From positions 831,755-895,754 of the forward strand of contig NZ_CM001398.1 of NCBI RefSeq assembly GCF_000241055.1: a stretch of 64,000 bases of DNA. Reading direction: 5' to 3'. Position numbers and translations under genes: made by a program. This DNA is from Oenococcus kitaharae DSM 17330 (GTDB taxonomy: Bacteria > Bacillota > Bacilli > Lactobacillales > Lactobacillaceae). This document shows, one piece after another, positions 15,395 to 24,983 of this stretch (positions within the stretch are counted from its first letter, which is position 1; each line of letters opens with the position of its first letter). Under the pieces are notes generated by a model that saw only the letters and a list, made by a program, of their open reading frames with translations, was not told the origin of the DNA and ran no database searches.

Positions 15395-15680
15395 TTATTT
15401 CGGTTTAGCGAGAAGGGCCGGATTGCTTGTGACTGGACAGGAATTAGTTGCAAAAGCTATTAAGAAGCAGAATATTGCTATCGCGATCATCGCTTCTGAT
15501 GCAAGTGAAAACACAAAAAAAGATTTTAAAGATTTAATCCGAGGAAGAATTACTATAGTTAATCAATTTTCAAGTACAGAAATCAGCCAAGCAATTGGAG
15601 AGCCCAGAAAAATTCTCGGCATTACTGATCTTGGCATAGCAAGAAAAATCAAAGAGTTATTAAAGGAGGTGACTTTATGA
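15318..15680 (+). CDS. ylxQ: YlxQ/L7Ae-family K-turn RNA-binding protein
   Basis: Conserved part [28 protein letters not shown] through [14 protein letters not shown], an L7Ae/L30e fold that binds kink-turn RNAs. Homologues are about 100 residues. The start is unresolved: between the in-frame TTG at 15318 and the conserved region there is no ATG, GTG or TTG; an ATT at 15387 would give a 97-residue protein of typical length. Starting at 15318 would mean a 77-nt overlap with ylxR. A ribosome site is visible for neither. The 3' end overlaps infB by ATGA. Confidence 0.8.
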   Translation: MTGWIISKPERNFSVTNKLSKQKILNYFGLARRAGLLVTGQELVAKAIKKQNIAIAIIASDASENTKKDFKDLIRGRITIVNQFSSTEISQAIGEPRKILGITDLGIARKIKELLKEVTL

Positions 15681-18187
15681 CTGAAGAAGAAAAGAAACGA
15701 CGTCCATTAGTCCACCACATTCGAAAACAATCTGCTTCACAATCTGAATTACCGGCATCTCAGCGTCGGCATTCAGCAGGTCTTTCGAGCCGTGCACAAG
15801 GTGAGAGAAGAGGAGAATCAAGCCAAAATTCGCCAGAGCCTCGTCAGCGTCGCCGTGTTAGTTTTGAATCCAATACTGGTCGTCCGGCACCAAAAGATCA
15901 TCGCCCCATTAGAGCGGGATCTGCCAGTGCGCCAACCGGTACTCGCAGCAATGAGCCGCGCAGTCAGCAGAGAAGGCCTCTAAGCCAACGCCCACGTGGA
16001 AATGGCAGGCCGATTTCTGCTAATAACAATGTAAGCGACCCACTGCATCGTACACATACACATAATCCTTTGCCAAATCAGCATCCGACGACCAATCAGC
16101 GCAATAATCATCGCAGCACTAATCGTCCGTTTAATGCGCAGAACAGCCAAAATAGAAATAATAACACCCACAAACCGAATGCAGCACAAAACGGCAGTGG
16201 TCGTTTTGGTGGCGCCTTAGCTTCTGGCAACAATTCAGCTCGGAACAATACACGTCGCCGTAACCAAACAACACCTGGTACGACAGGTGCGCATTTTGTT
16301 AGTGGTCCAGCAAGGGGCACACAGAGGAAATCTGAACCAAAAGGATCAAAGAAAGCACAGCGCATTGCAGCCGCAACGGCAGCAAGAAATCGTCAAAACG
16401 AGCGTAAAGAACAGCCGTTACCACAAGTTTTGGAATATCGTCTTGGCATGAATGTTCAGGATATTGCCAAAATCATTCATCGTGATGTTGCTGAAATTCT
16501 TAAGAAACTCTTTTTGCTCGGCGTGGTTGTTAATCAAAACCAGAGTTTGGATTCTGATACGATCGAATTATTGGCAGCTGATTATGGCATTGAATCCAAA
16601 CAAAAAGCAGAAGTCGATGTTGCTGATATTGATCGTTTCTTCAATGAAGATGACAACGATATCGATCCAGCTAAGCTAGTTCCTCGTGCACCAATCGTCA
16701 CGATTATGGGACATGTTGACCATGGTAAGACGACCCTGCTTGATTACTTGCGCCACACGCATGTGACTGCGGGTGAAGCAGGCGGCATTACGCAGCACAT
16801 CGGTGCTTATCAGGCTCGATTGCACGATCGACTGATCACATTCCTTGACACACCTGGACATGAAGCCTTTACGGAAATGCGTGCACGTGGTGCTAATATC
16901 ACGGATATCACGGTTCTGGTTGTCGCTGCTGACGATGGTGTTATGCCGCAGACTATTGAAGCGATTCATCATGCACAGGCCGCAAAGACTCCAATCATTG
17001 TTGCAATTAATAAAATCGATATTCCAGGTGTTGACCCGCAAAATATTGTGAATGAATTAATGGAATATGATTTGGTTCCGGAAGAATATGGGGGCAGCAC
17101 GATTGAAGTGCCAATCTCGGCCAAAACAGGTGAGAATGTTGATAAACTTCTTGAGATGATCCTGCTGCAGGCTGACGTTATGGAATTGAAGTCCGATCCA
17201 ACGGCGAAAGCCCGGGGTTCTGTTATCGAAGCCCGTTTGGATAAAGGCCGTGGTGCTGTTGCTAGCTTGCTCATCCAGCAAGGTACTCTGAAGACCGGTG
17301 ACCCAATTGTTGTTGGCAATACGTTTGGGCGTGTTCGGACGATGAACGACGCTTCTCATCACAATATCAAGTCGGCGCTTCCAGCTACTCCGGTCGAGAT
17401 TACCGGTCTAAATGAGGTACCTCAGGCTGGCGATCACTTTGTTGTTATGGATTCTGAAAAAGAGGCCCGTGAAACGGGTGAGTCTCGTGCTAAAACCGCG
17501 ATGGAAGAAGAACGTAACAATGGCACGGTTGTAACATTGGATACTTTGTTCTCGACAATGGCTAAACAGGAGATGAAGACCGTTTCTTTGATTGTTAAAG
17601 CTGATGTGCAGGGTTCTGTCGAGGCACTGACTTCTTCACTTAAAAAGATTAAGGTCGAAGGCGTTCGAGTGGAAATTATCCATGCTGGTGTTGGTGCTAT
17701 CAATGAATCTGATATTAATTTGGCCGAAGCCTCTGGCGCCATTATTATTGGCTTTAATGTCCGCCCAGTAGGCCAGGCTAAGTCCGATGCAGAGCAGAAA
17801 CATGTCGATGTTCGTCTGTATAACGTCATTTATGATGCTATCAATGAAGTTGAATCCGCTATGAAGGGTCAGCTGGAACCGGTATACAAAGAAAAGAATT
17901 TGGGCTCTGTTGACGTTCGACAATTATTCCACTTTTCTAAAATTGGCACGATTGCTGGTGGTATGGTAACTGATGGTGTTATTACACGTGATGCTAAAAT
18001 CCGCTTGGTTCGTGACGGTGTCGTTGTTTATGATGGTGTGCTTGCCTCACTCAAACATGAAAAAGACGATGCTAAAGAAGTCAAAAAGGGCTTTGAACTT
18101 GGTTTGACAATTGCTAACTTCAATGATGAAAAGGTTGGCGATGTGATTGAAGCTTACACAATGGAAGAGGTTAAGGCAAATGCCTAA
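15677..18187 (+). CDS. infB: Translation initiation factor IF-2
   Basis: 836-residue GTPase that places fMet-tRNA on the ribosome. A disordered, highly basic Arg/Asn/Ser/Gly/His-rich N-terminus (about 1-245) precedes the IF2 N domain ([12 protein letters not shown]). G motifs: GHVDHGKT (G1, about 344), DTPGHE (G3), NKIDIP (G4) and SAKTG (G5), then domains II-IV with [16 protein letters not shown] lies 7 nt before the ATG, inside the ylxQ end, so translation is coupled. rbfA overlaps its 3' end. Confidence 0.98.
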   Translation: MTEEEKKRRPLVHHIRKQSASQSELPASQRRHSAGLSSRAQGERRGESSQNSPEPRQRRRVSFESNTGRPAPKDHRPIRAGSASAPTGTRSNEPRSQQRRPLSQRPRGNGRPISANNNVSDPLHRTHTHNPLPNQHPTTNQRNNHRSTNRPFNAQNSQNRNNNTHKPNAAQNGSGRFGGALASGNNSARNNTRRRNQTTPGTTGAHFVSGPARGTQRKSEPKGSKKAQRIAAATAARNRQNERKEQPLPQVLEYRLGMNVQDIAKIIHRDVAEILKKLFLLGVVVNQNQSLDSDTIELLAADYGIESKQKAEVDVADIDRFFNEDDNDIDPAKLVPRAPIVTIMGHVDHGKTTLLDYLRHTHVTAGEAGGITQHIGAYQARLHDRLITFLDTPGHEAFTEMRARGANITDITVLVVAADDGVMPQTIEAIHHAQAAKTPIIVAINKIDIPGVDPQNIVNELMEYDLVPEEYGGSTIEVPISAKTGENVDKLLEMILLQADVMELKSDPTAKARGSVIEARLDKGRGAVASLLIQQGTLKTGDPIVVGNTFGRVRTMNDASHHNIKSALPATPVEITGLNEVPQAGDHFVVMDSEKEARETGESRAKTAMEEERNNGTVVTLDTLFSTMAKQEMKTVSLIVKADVQGSVEALTSSLKKIKVEGVRVEIIHAGVGAINESDINLAEASGAIIIGFNVRPVGQAKSDAEQKHVDVRLYNVIYDAINEVESAMKGQLEPVYKEKNLGSVDVRQLFHFSKIGTIAGGMVTDGVITRDAKIRLVRDGVVVYDGVLASLKHEKDDAKEVKKGFELGLTIANFNDEKVGDVIEAYTMEEVKANA

Positions 18188-18545
18188 ACGTGAAAAATCA
18201 CCGCGGCTTCTGCGTGTAGAAGGTACGATTCAGCGTGATCTGGGTCAGATCCTTGTCAAACAGGTATCTGATCCCAGATTAGATGATGTCACGATTACCG
18301 GTATTGATATGACGGCAGATTTTTCCATTGCCTATGTCTATTGGACAATTTATTCGGATCTTGCCAGCTCTGGCCAAAAAGCAGCTGCTGGGTTGGAAGC
18401 TGCTAAGGGTCTCATCAAGCGTGAATTGGCAAAGAAAATGACGACTTTTAAGATCCCTGATTTGATCTTTAAACGTGATAAAGCAATTGAGTATGGTGAC
18501 CATATTGAACAGTTGATTGCTAAACTAAATAAACAGTCTAAGTAA
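18180..18545 (+). CDS. rbfA: Ribosome-binding factor A
   Basis: 121-residue 30S maturation factor. Conserved features are [50 protein letters not shown] N-terminal KH fold and the C-terminal [24 protein letters not shown]. The start at 18180 (MPKREKS) overlaps the infB stop by 8 nt and has AGAGG 9 nt upstream; an in-frame TTG at 18147 would give an unlikely longer overlap. Last gene of the rimP operon, closed by a terminator. Confidence 0.95.
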   Translation: MPKREKSPRLLRVEGTIQRDLGQILVKQVSDPRLDDVTITGIDMTADFSIAYVYWTIYSDLASSGQKAAAGLEAAKGLIKRELAKKMTTFKIPDLIFKRDKAIEYGDHIEQLIAKLNKQSK

Positions 18546-18558
18546 AATGATCAAAATG

Positions 18559-18588
18559 AAAACCGCAGGTAAACGCCTGCGGTTTTTA
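18559..18588. terminator. Bidirectional terminator between rbfA and the LCP gene
   Basis: AAAACCGCAGG / CCTGCGGTTTT stem with TAAACG loop; T/A runs on both sides suit the convergent genes. Confidence 0.92.
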
Positions 18589-18611
18589 ATACACTTTTTT
18601 GATAAAAATAC

Positions 18612-19937
18612 TTAATTCCCTGTCTTAGTATCACTGGCTGGTGGTGTCGAACTTGAGGATGACGACGCAACAGATGGAGCGGTACTGGAAGCAGCGGGCG
18701 CTGTATAAACTGGTGGCGTATAGCTGGAAGAGTAACTGGCCGCTGGTGCAGCAGGCGGTGTATAAGTATACGACTGCTGGCTCGCAGCTGTGGCAGTTGA
18801 GTCTTGTGTGCCATCATCAATCACGACGCCATTGGTGACGGTTCCAGCGAACCGAGGTCCAGTTTGTGCAGCGGGCAATCCCAAAAACTTTCTAATTTTA
18901 TCAGTCGCGCGCTGTTTTTCTTTGTTCGGAATAATCTCAAAAGAAATTAGACCATACTTATAACCGACCCCTTGCATGTGGTCAGAATCAATTCTTCTAA
19001 TTGCGCTGCGATATTTTGATCCCAATGCCAGCATGTCGTTAAAACTCAAATCGGTCTGGGCCTGCTTTGATATTGAGTTCAAAAAACGTTGATTGATAAT
19101 CTGTGGAATCAAACTGCCGGCTTTTTTAGCGATAGCTTCCAAAATTAAGCGTTGACGCAAGGTTCGACCGTAGTCGCTTAGCGGGTCTTCGTAACGCATC
19201 CGGGCGAAAGCCAAAGCAGCTGTCCCGTCCATTACACGCGAAGTTTTAGTGAGGTTGATACCATCAGCATAATAACTGTATTGATCAGAATCTTTTGTAA
19301 AACGGTAAAGATGTGCGCCATATGCGTGTGCTGTATCTGATGAAAAAGCAAATGATAGCGGTGATTTCACGCTGATACCACCAGCCCGATTAACGACCTG
19401 TTCAAGTGCGCCCATGTTGACAATGGCGTAAAAATCAATTGGCACGTTTAGCCATTTTTGAACTGTTCGAATAGTGGTTTCAGGGTGCCCTTGACCGTTG
19501 GCCGGATATTCATAGGCGGCATTTATTTTTTGCGGGAATGTGTCTTCGTAACCAGGAATGGCGATCATTGAATCTCTGGGAATTGACATAAGCAAGGTTC
19601 GCTTTGTTTTCGGATTGATGGTCACTAGAATCATTGAATCAGTTCGGCCAACCCAGCTTCGGCCAAGCTCGCCTGTATCAGTACCCATCAGTAGGATGGA
19701 AACAGGCCGCCCGTCATTTAACACGGAATTAACGTCACGACTTTTTTTCAATTTTGTCGGCACAAACGTATTGGTATTGATAGCGCCCTTGATATTAGAA
19801 TAGGCAATGAAAAAAGTAATGCCGATAGCAATAAAGAGCACACCGAAGATGGTGAGGAGAATATTTCTGATTAGATGTCTATTTTTTTTGCCGGGGCGAC
19901 GTTCTCTCCCGGCTCTTAATGGTTTGGTTTCTGGCAT
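18612..19937 (-). CDS. LytR-CpsA-Psr (LCP) family cell-wall glycopolymer transferase
   Basis: 441 residues: basic cytoplasmic N-terminus, one transmembrane helix (about 22-45), then the extracellular LCP domain with VSILLMGTDTGE, GRTDSMILVTINPKTKRTLLMSIPRD, an EKINAAY-like QKINAAYEYPANGQGHPE and ALAFARMRYEDPLSDYGRTLRQR. Members attach wall teichoic acids or polysaccharides to peptidoglycan. The last about 65 residues are a Ser/Pro/Ala/Tyr-rich tail, likely wall-embedded. TAGAAT ends 7 nt upstream of the ATG and no ribosome site is seen, suggesting a leaderless mRNA. Confidence 0.92.
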   Translation of the reverse strand: MPETKPLRAGRERRPGKKNRHLIRNILLTIFGVLFIAIGITFFIAYSNIKGAINTNTFVPTKLKKSRDVNSVLNDGRPVSILLMGTDTGELGRSWVGRTDSMILVTINPKTKRTLLMSIPRDSMIAIPGYEDTFPQKINAAYEYPANGQGHPETTIRTVQKWLNVPIDFYAIVNMGALEQVVNRAGGISVKSPLSFAFSSDTAHAYGAHLYRFTKDSDQYSYYADGINLTKTSRVMDGTAALAFARMRYEDPLSDYGRTLRQRLILEAIAKKAGSLIPQIINQRFLNSISKQAQTDLSFNDMLALGSKYRSAIRRIDSDHMQGVGYKYGLISFEIIPNKEKQRATDKIRKFLGLPAAQTGPRFAGTVTNGVVIDDGTQDSTATAASQQSYTYTPPAAPAASYSSSYTPPVYTAPAASSTAPSVASSSSSSTPPASDTKTGN

Positions 19938-20009
19938 ATCTTACATTCTATCTAAAGTTTTAATTTAAAACATTAAAGATTATGGCTTTGTTACAATAAG
20001 TGATGAATT

Positions 20010-20678
20010 ATGATTGTAGATCGGGATAGAGCGAGAAAACCCTTAATTTTTATTTTTGTTTTTTTATTTTTAATCATTGTTTTTTTGCTGTGGCGTTCGT
20101 CACTTTTGATTAACGTGTTTGATGAGTTCGCAACACGTTTTCTCTCGCAGTCCCATGGCCTAGTCTGGTATTTAATTCTGTGGCCGGCAGCTCATTTAAG
20201 CCGTCCCTTGATCATTGTACTTTTTATTTTGGCAATCGCTTTCTATATGTGGGGCAGCAACTTTAAAATTCCGGCTCTTTGGTTTTTATTGACAACTTTG
20301 ACTGCATTTCCTATTGATGCGTTGCTCACCTTGTTGATCCATCGGCCGGCGCTAGCAGGAAGGCCGGTATCGATTGGACAAACTTTTCCCAGTCTGCCTG
20401 TATTGCTCACTTTCCTGCTGCTGCAATTCTTCTTTGTTTTGCTGGTTCCAGAATTCAATAAAAAGGCCAGAAAGGCTAAAAATCGTACGATTACGTTTAT
20501 GATTTTCTGGCTGCTTCTGGTCTGCTTGTCAGTTATTGCTTTCCACTACAATAGTGTGCTGGATGTTGTGAGTGCACTGCTTCTGGGCTACGCCTGGTTT
20601 CTTTTTTCAGAAGAAGTTTATTTTGAATATGCAGGCCTTTTCTCTCGTTTGAAAACTTTTCGCGGCAGCTGGATTTGA
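20010..20678 (+). CDS. PAP2-like integral membrane protein with degenerate active site
   Basis: 222 residues with about six transmembrane helices. The layout recalls the PAP2 phosphatase family: HRPALAGRP where KxxxxxxRP is expected, FPSLPV where PSGH is expected, and FHYNSVLDVVSALLLGY where SRxxxxxHxxxD is expected. The central Ser-Gly-His and the SR pair are not kept, so phosphatase activity is doubtful. TACAAT (19992-19997) lies 12 nt before the ATG, and the gene is divergent from the LCP gene. A cell-envelope role is inferred only from the fold and neighbour. Confidence 0.55.
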   Translation: MIVDRDRARKPLIFIFVFLFLIIVFLLWRSSLLINVFDEFATRFLSQSHGLVWYLILWPAAHLSRPLIIVLFILAIAFYMWGSNFKIPALWFLLTTLTAFPIDALLTLLIHRPALAGRPVSIGQTFPSLPVLLTFLLLQFFFVLLVPEFNKKARKAKNRTITFMIFWLLLVCLSVIAFHYNSVLDVVSALLLGYAWFLFSEEVYFEYAGLFSRLKTFRGSWI

Positions 20679-20771
20679 TTCGCGTTTACACGTTTTTATG
20701 TATTTCATAAAAAGATTTGACTTTATCTGCTTAAATTGTCAAATTATATAAAGTAGCGTTTAGGAGGAAAA

Positions 20772-21416
20772 ATGATCGTTTTAGCAGGAACTATTGGAGC
20801 CGGAAAAACAAGCCTGACTACTTTGCTGGCTAATCACCTAGGAAGTAAAGCAATCTACGAAAGTGTGAGCGACAATCCAATTTTGCCGCTATTTTACGAC
20901 GATCCGAAGAAGTATGCCTTCTTGCTGCAGATTTATTTTTTAAACAAGCGTTTAGATAATATTAAAAATGCACAAGAGAATAAATTGGATGTCATCGACA
21001 GATCTATTTTTGAAGATGCGTTGTTGTTTCAATTAAATGCAGACCTTGGCCGTTCCACTGAGACCGAAGTACAGATTTACAAGTCACTGCTGACTAATAT
21101 GATGGAAAAACTCACAGAATTGCCTTCTAAAGATCCAGGCCTGCTAATCCATGTCCGTGTCTCTTTTGATACGATGCTGGATCGGATTCAAAAAAGAGGA
21201 CGGTCGTTTGAACAGATTTCGGTTCACCCTGACTTATATACTTATTACGAGGAACTCAACAAGCGTTATGAGGCTTGGTATGCTTCATATGATCGCGGCC
21301 CCAAGATGGAGATTGATGGTGACAAGTACGATTTTGTGGAATCCAAGCCTGCTGCTGATGAAGTTTTGAAACAAATAGATGCAAAATTATTCGATCTTGG
21401 CAGCCTGGTGGGATAA
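20772..21416 (+). CDS. Deoxynucleoside kinase
   Basis: 214-residue dNK/dGK-dAK family enzyme phosphorylating deoxynucleosides in the salvage pathway. It has the P-loop GTIGAGKTSL (about residue 7), the DRSIFEDALLF motif (family DRS/ERS, about 76) and the lid region IQKRGRSFEQ. Length is typical (about 210-220). AGGAGG lies 6 nt before the ATG. Whether it prefers deoxyguanosine or deoxyadenosine cannot be told. Monocistronic. Confidence 0.92.
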   Translation: MIVLAGTIGAGKTSLTTLLANHLGSKAIYESVSDNPILPLFYDDPKKYAFLLQIYFLNKRLDNIKNAQENKLDVIDRSIFEDALLFQLNADLGRSTETEVQIYKSLLTNMMEKLTELPSKDPGLLIHVRVSFDTMLDRIQKRGRSFEQISVHPDLYTYYEELNKRYEAWYASYDRGPKMEIDGDKYDFVESKPAADEVLKQIDAKLFDLGSLVG

Positions 21417-21502
21417 GCCAATTATGGGATTAATTTTCATTTAATACTTATTTAAGCACCCTTTAATTTTCCAATAATAATCTGCTACTGTTAGGAGTTT
21501 TT

Positions 21503-22804
21503 ATGGATTACATAAAACGTGCTTTTTTGTATCTTCGACGAAGAATCGGAAAAAGCCTTTTATTGATTTTGGTCACCACCACAAGCTTGATCGCGATATT
21601 AACCGGTCTAACCATTCAGAATGCACTTCTCAAATCCAGCGAAAATAATAAAAAGCCCCTTGGCAGTACAGTTATTTTATCGTCTCGTCAGCATCAGCTA
21701 ACACAAAGGGCTTTATCAAGCGGTTTTGATAGTACGGACTTTTGGTCGTATCCTATCGCCGATGCTGGGCGAGCACAAGTCAGCCGAAAAATCGCTAAAC
21801 GGCTGGCGCGTCTTAGCAACGTTGCCAGCTATCAGATTCACTCTCAAGCACAAGTAGAAGCTGCCTCATTTCGAGTGCCGCCTTTGAACACTGATAGTAA
21901 GCAGTCAGCAACGGCAAAGGGGCTGCTTTCAAACAATCAAGTCACGATTTTCGGCATATCCGCAAATTTGGATGATCCGAATTTTCAGGCAAAAAAATAT
22001 TCAATTATCAGAGGACGCGGCATTTATAATTCTGACTTAGGCAGCCATAATGTTGTAATTGAAAGAAGCCTGGCTTTGGAAGATGATATTGATATTGGTC
22101 ACATCATCAAGGTACGAAATTCCCAAAACCGCGTCAGCAGTCTTAAAGTGGTCGGCATTTATACTGCTAAAGGTGCTAATGGGCATTTGTTTCGAGCCCT
22201 TGAGGATCCATCAAGAACTATTTTTGCAAGCTATAGTTTGGCCTCAAATTTAGCAGGCAATGCTGGCATGGTTACCCAAGCAGCTTATACTTTAGCGAAT
22301 CGCCAACAGGAGCATGCGTTTATAGAAAAGGCCAACCAACTTATTCCATCTCCTTTGCAGCTAACAAGCACTGACCGGCTCTATCGAGCTGTAACTACTT
22401 GGATTCAGGCACTATCAAGAATTGCACTTCGTTTTATCTGGTCGGCCGTCATTGCAGGCAGCTTGATTTTATTCATCATTTTAGCCGTCATGGCCAAAAC
22501 ACGGCAAAAAGAAGTGTGTTTGCTCATAGCCTTGGGCGAGAAAAAAGGAAAAATAGCTGGACAGTTTTTTATTGAAACGGGTTTGGTTTTATTGATCTCC
22601 TTGATTTTAACCGGGGCATTCGGCAATTTCTTTAGTAGTTTAATCGGTGCACAGATTATTACCCATACAGCCATTTTTTCGACCCCTCTTGGCATCAGCA
22701 GTTTAATCATTTTAGTTGTGTTAGGTATCATTATGGTGTCTGTGGCCACTGGACTTTCCTTGTTTATCGTCCTTCGTTCCAAATTCAATCAGGTTGTATT
22801 TTAA
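21503..22804 (+). CDS. FtsX-type ABC transporter permease
   Basis: 433 residues in MacB/FtsX layout: one N-terminal transmembrane helix (about 18-38), a large extracellular domain (about 40-300) with GISANLDDPNFQAKKYSIIRGRG and LEDDIDIGHIIKVRN segments, then three C-terminal helices (about 310-430). It is followed 11 nt later by an ABC ATPase-like gene. Such pairs export peptides or transmit envelope stress. AGGAG precedes the ATG. Function is uncertain because its partner lacks key nucleotide motifs. Confidence 0.83.
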   Translation: MDYIKRAFLYLRRRIGKSLLLILVTTTSLIAILTGLTIQNALLKSSENNKKPLGSTVILSSRQHQLTQRALSSGFDSTDFWSYPIADAGRAQVSRKIAKRLARLSNVASYQIHSQAQVEAASFRVPPLNTDSKQSATAKGLLSNNQVTIFGISANLDDPNFQAKKYSIIRGRGIYNSDLGSHNVVIERSLALEDDIDIGHIIKVRNSQNRVSSLKVVGIYTAKGANGHLFRALEDPSRTIFASYSLASNLAGNAGMVTQAAYTLANRQQEHAFIEKANQLIPSPLQLTSTDRLYRAVTTWIQALSRIALRFIWSAVIAGSLILFIILAVMAKTRQKEVCLLIALGEKKGKIAGQFFIETGLVLLISLILTGAFGNFFSSLIGAQIITHTAIFSTPLGISSLIILVVLGIIMVSVATGLSLFIVLRSKFNQVVF

Positions 22805-22815
22805 AAAAGTATTTA

Positions 22816-23487
22816 ATGACATTAACAGTTCAAAAATTGACGCAATACGCTGATCACAGCAAAAAATATCTTTATAAAAATGTCAGTCTTAAATTTGATA
22901 ACGCTGGTTTCTATGCTGTTGTCGGCCAGCGGGAACTGATGCTGTTTTTGGCTGGTCTCAAGTCCCCGACTTCAGGAACTGTTAACTTTAATGGCAAAAA
23001 TATCCAAAAAATCGGATTAAATAAATATCGTAATGAAAAAATTTCTTTACTGTTTTCTGATGGCAACTTGATTGATTACATGACACCTGTTGAAAATATT
23101 ATGTCAGCATTATCAATTACCAATTCCAAACATGCTGGCAGCAAACGCTATGCGATGGACTTGTTATCTCAGGTTGGTGTTGAAAATAGTTTTCTAAAAC
23201 GGGTCGTCTCTGATCTTTCGTTAGAACAACGACAGCTGATTGCCTTAGCACGCGCTTTAGCAGTTGATGCACCAATAATTTTGGCTGATAATCCGACAGA
23301 AAAATTAGATACAGCCGCTGCTAAAAGACTGTTGACGGCTTTTGCTGCAGCTGCACATGAATGGAAAAAAACCGTCATTATCAGCACAGATAGTGAGGAA
23401 CTTGCTAGTCGAGCGGATGTCAGAATTAAATTTCAAGATCACCATTTTGTAACAGAGAAATTATCGTCCCTTCAAAGCACTAAATAA
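22816..23487 (+). CDS. ABC ATPase-like protein with degenerate nucleotide motifs
   Basis: 223 residues aligned in order with LolD/MacB-type ATPases but with altered motifs. The Walker A position reads YAVVGQRELMLFLAGL with no GxxGxGKS; the signature is LSLEQRQ instead of LSGGQ; Walker B is IILADNPTEKLD with Asn for the catalytic Glu; the H-loop reads IISTDSEE with no His. The frame is intact and the reading frame uses normal host codons, so this looks like a retained pseudo-ATPase rather than a decayed gene; that is inference. Confidence 0.8.
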   Translation: MTLTVQKLTQYADHSKKYLYKNVSLKFDNAGFYAVVGQRELMLFLAGLKSPTSGTVNFNGKNIQKIGLNKYRNEKISLLFSDGNLIDYMTPVENIMSALSITNSKHAGSKRYAMDLLSQVGVENSFLKRVVSDLSLEQRQLIALARALAVDAPIILADNPTEKLDTAAAKRLLTAFAAAAHEWKKTVIISTDSEELASRADVRIKFQDHHFVTEKLSSLQSTK

Positions 23488-23533
23488 GAATGCTTTTTAA
23501 GATTTTTTCTATCGCCAATGTATAATCGAATAT

Positions 23534-24850
23534 ATGTTAGATATTAAGTATTTGAGAAATAATCGCGATGAAGCAAATCAACGTTTGCTGGACCGCAATG
23601 TTGCTGATGGTGTTTTGGATCAACTGCTAGCTGATGATGAAAAAAGGCGTTCGCTGATTAAAGAAGTTGAGCAGTTAAAGGCAAAACGCAACCAAGTTTC
23701 TGATCAAATCGGTGCGGCCAAGCGTGAAAAAGATGACGTTTCCGCTAAAAAAGCCATCGCTGATATGCAGCTCGTTTCTGACCAGATTAAAGATCTCGAT
23801 CAACAAGTAATGGCAATCGATAAAATTGTTCACGATCAAGAGGCACAGTTACCGAATTTAGCCGATCCTCGTGTCCCAGTGGGGCCTGATGACAGCTATA
23901 ATGTGGAACAAAGGACTTGGGAACCGGCTAATTTGTCGGGCCGTCCGGCTGCTTTCTCAAAAACGCCTGATTGGCTGAAGCCACATTATGATATCGGCGA
24001 GGATTTGGGAATTTTGGATTTTGAACGAGGAGCCAAAGTTTCTGGAGCGCGTTTCCTATACTATGTCGGTGCTGGTGCCCGCTTGGAACGCGCCATTTAT
24101 AATTTTATGCTTGATGAACACCGTCGCGAAGGTTACACGGAATTGCTGACACCCTATATGGTGACCAATGAATCAATGTATGCGACTGGTCAATTCCCGA
24201 AATTTGTCGATGATGCTTATGAAGTCGGCAAAGACCAGGCTATGACAATGATTCCGACGGCCGAAGTTGCTTTGGTTAATTGGCGCCGTAATGAAATCAT
24301 GGACGAATCTGAATTGCCGCTTTATATCACGGCTTTGTCACCGGCTTTTCGTCAAGAAGCTGGAGCTGCTGGCAAAGATACGCGCGGATTAATTCGTCTT
24401 CACCAATTCAATAAAGTGGAGATGGTTAAGTTTACAAAACCAGAAGATTCTTATGATGAATTGGAAAAGATGACTGTGAATGCGGAAAATATTCTGCAAA
24501 AACTGGAACTGCCTTACCATGTAATTCGCCTCTCGACTGGCGATATGGGCTTTGGGTCGGCCATGACTTATGATCTAGAAGTCTGGTTCCCGACGCAAAA
24601 TAAGTACCGCGAAATTTCTTCGGTATCGAATGACGAGGATTTTCAGGCTCGTCGTGCGCATATTCAGTATCGCGATGGGGATGGCCGTTTGCATTTTGTC
24701 CACACGTTAAATGGCTCTGGACTCGCTGTCGGCCGTACAGTTGCTGCTATTTTAGAGAATTATCAAAATGAAGATGGTTCGATCACAATTCCAAAAGTTC
24801 TGCGTCCTTATTTCGGCGAAGATAAGATCGACCAAGAACATCGCAATTAA
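23534..24850 (+). CDS. serS: Seryl-tRNA synthetase
   Basis: 438-residue class II synthetase charging tRNA-Ser and tRNA-Sec-type acceptors. An N-terminal antiparallel coiled-coil arm (about 28-100; [20 protein letters not shown]) is followed by the catalytic core: motif 2 [26 protein letters not shown] and motif 3 [26 protein letters not shown] (23521-23526) ends 7 nt before the ATG and there is no ribosome site, so the transcript may be leaderless. No T-box leader is present. Confidence 0.97.
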   Translation: MLDIKYLRNNRDEANQRLLDRNVADGVLDQLLADDEKRRSLIKEVEQLKAKRNQVSDQIGAAKREKDDVSAKKAIADMQLVSDQIKDLDQQVMAIDKIVHDQEAQLPNLADPRVPVGPDDSYNVEQRTWEPANLSGRPAAFSKTPDWLKPHYDIGEDLGILDFERGAKVSGARFLYYVGAGARLERAIYNFMLDEHRREGYTELLTPYMVTNESMYATGQFPKFVDDAYEVGKDQAMTMIPTAEVALVNWRRNEIMDESELPLYITALSPAFRQEAGAAGKDTRGLIRLHQFNKVEMVKFTKPEDSYDELEKMTVNAENILQKLELPYHVIRLSTGDMGFGSAMTYDLEVWFPTQNKYREISSVSNDEDFQARRAHIQYRDGDGRLHFVHTLNGSGLAVGRTVAAILENYQNEDGSITIPKVLRPYFGEDKIDQEHRN

Positions 24851-24856
24851 GTAATG

Positions 24857-24883
24857 AAGCCTTATAGTGAAGGCTTTTTTTAT
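24857..24883 (+). terminator. Terminator of serS
   Basis: AAGCCTT / AAGGCTT stem with ATAGTG loop and T run. Confidence 0.88.
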
Positions 24884-24983
24884 TTTGAAAGAAGAGTTTA
24901 ATTTGCCCTTTCAGATATGATACGGTGGAATTATCCTTTCAATATTTATTGAATCGCCGAATTTGTAAAAAAAGAGGTAGAAA

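Noticed and set aside
16676..17362. Several minus-strand ORFs inside infB
   Set aside because: Antisense shadows of the conserved GTPase domain.
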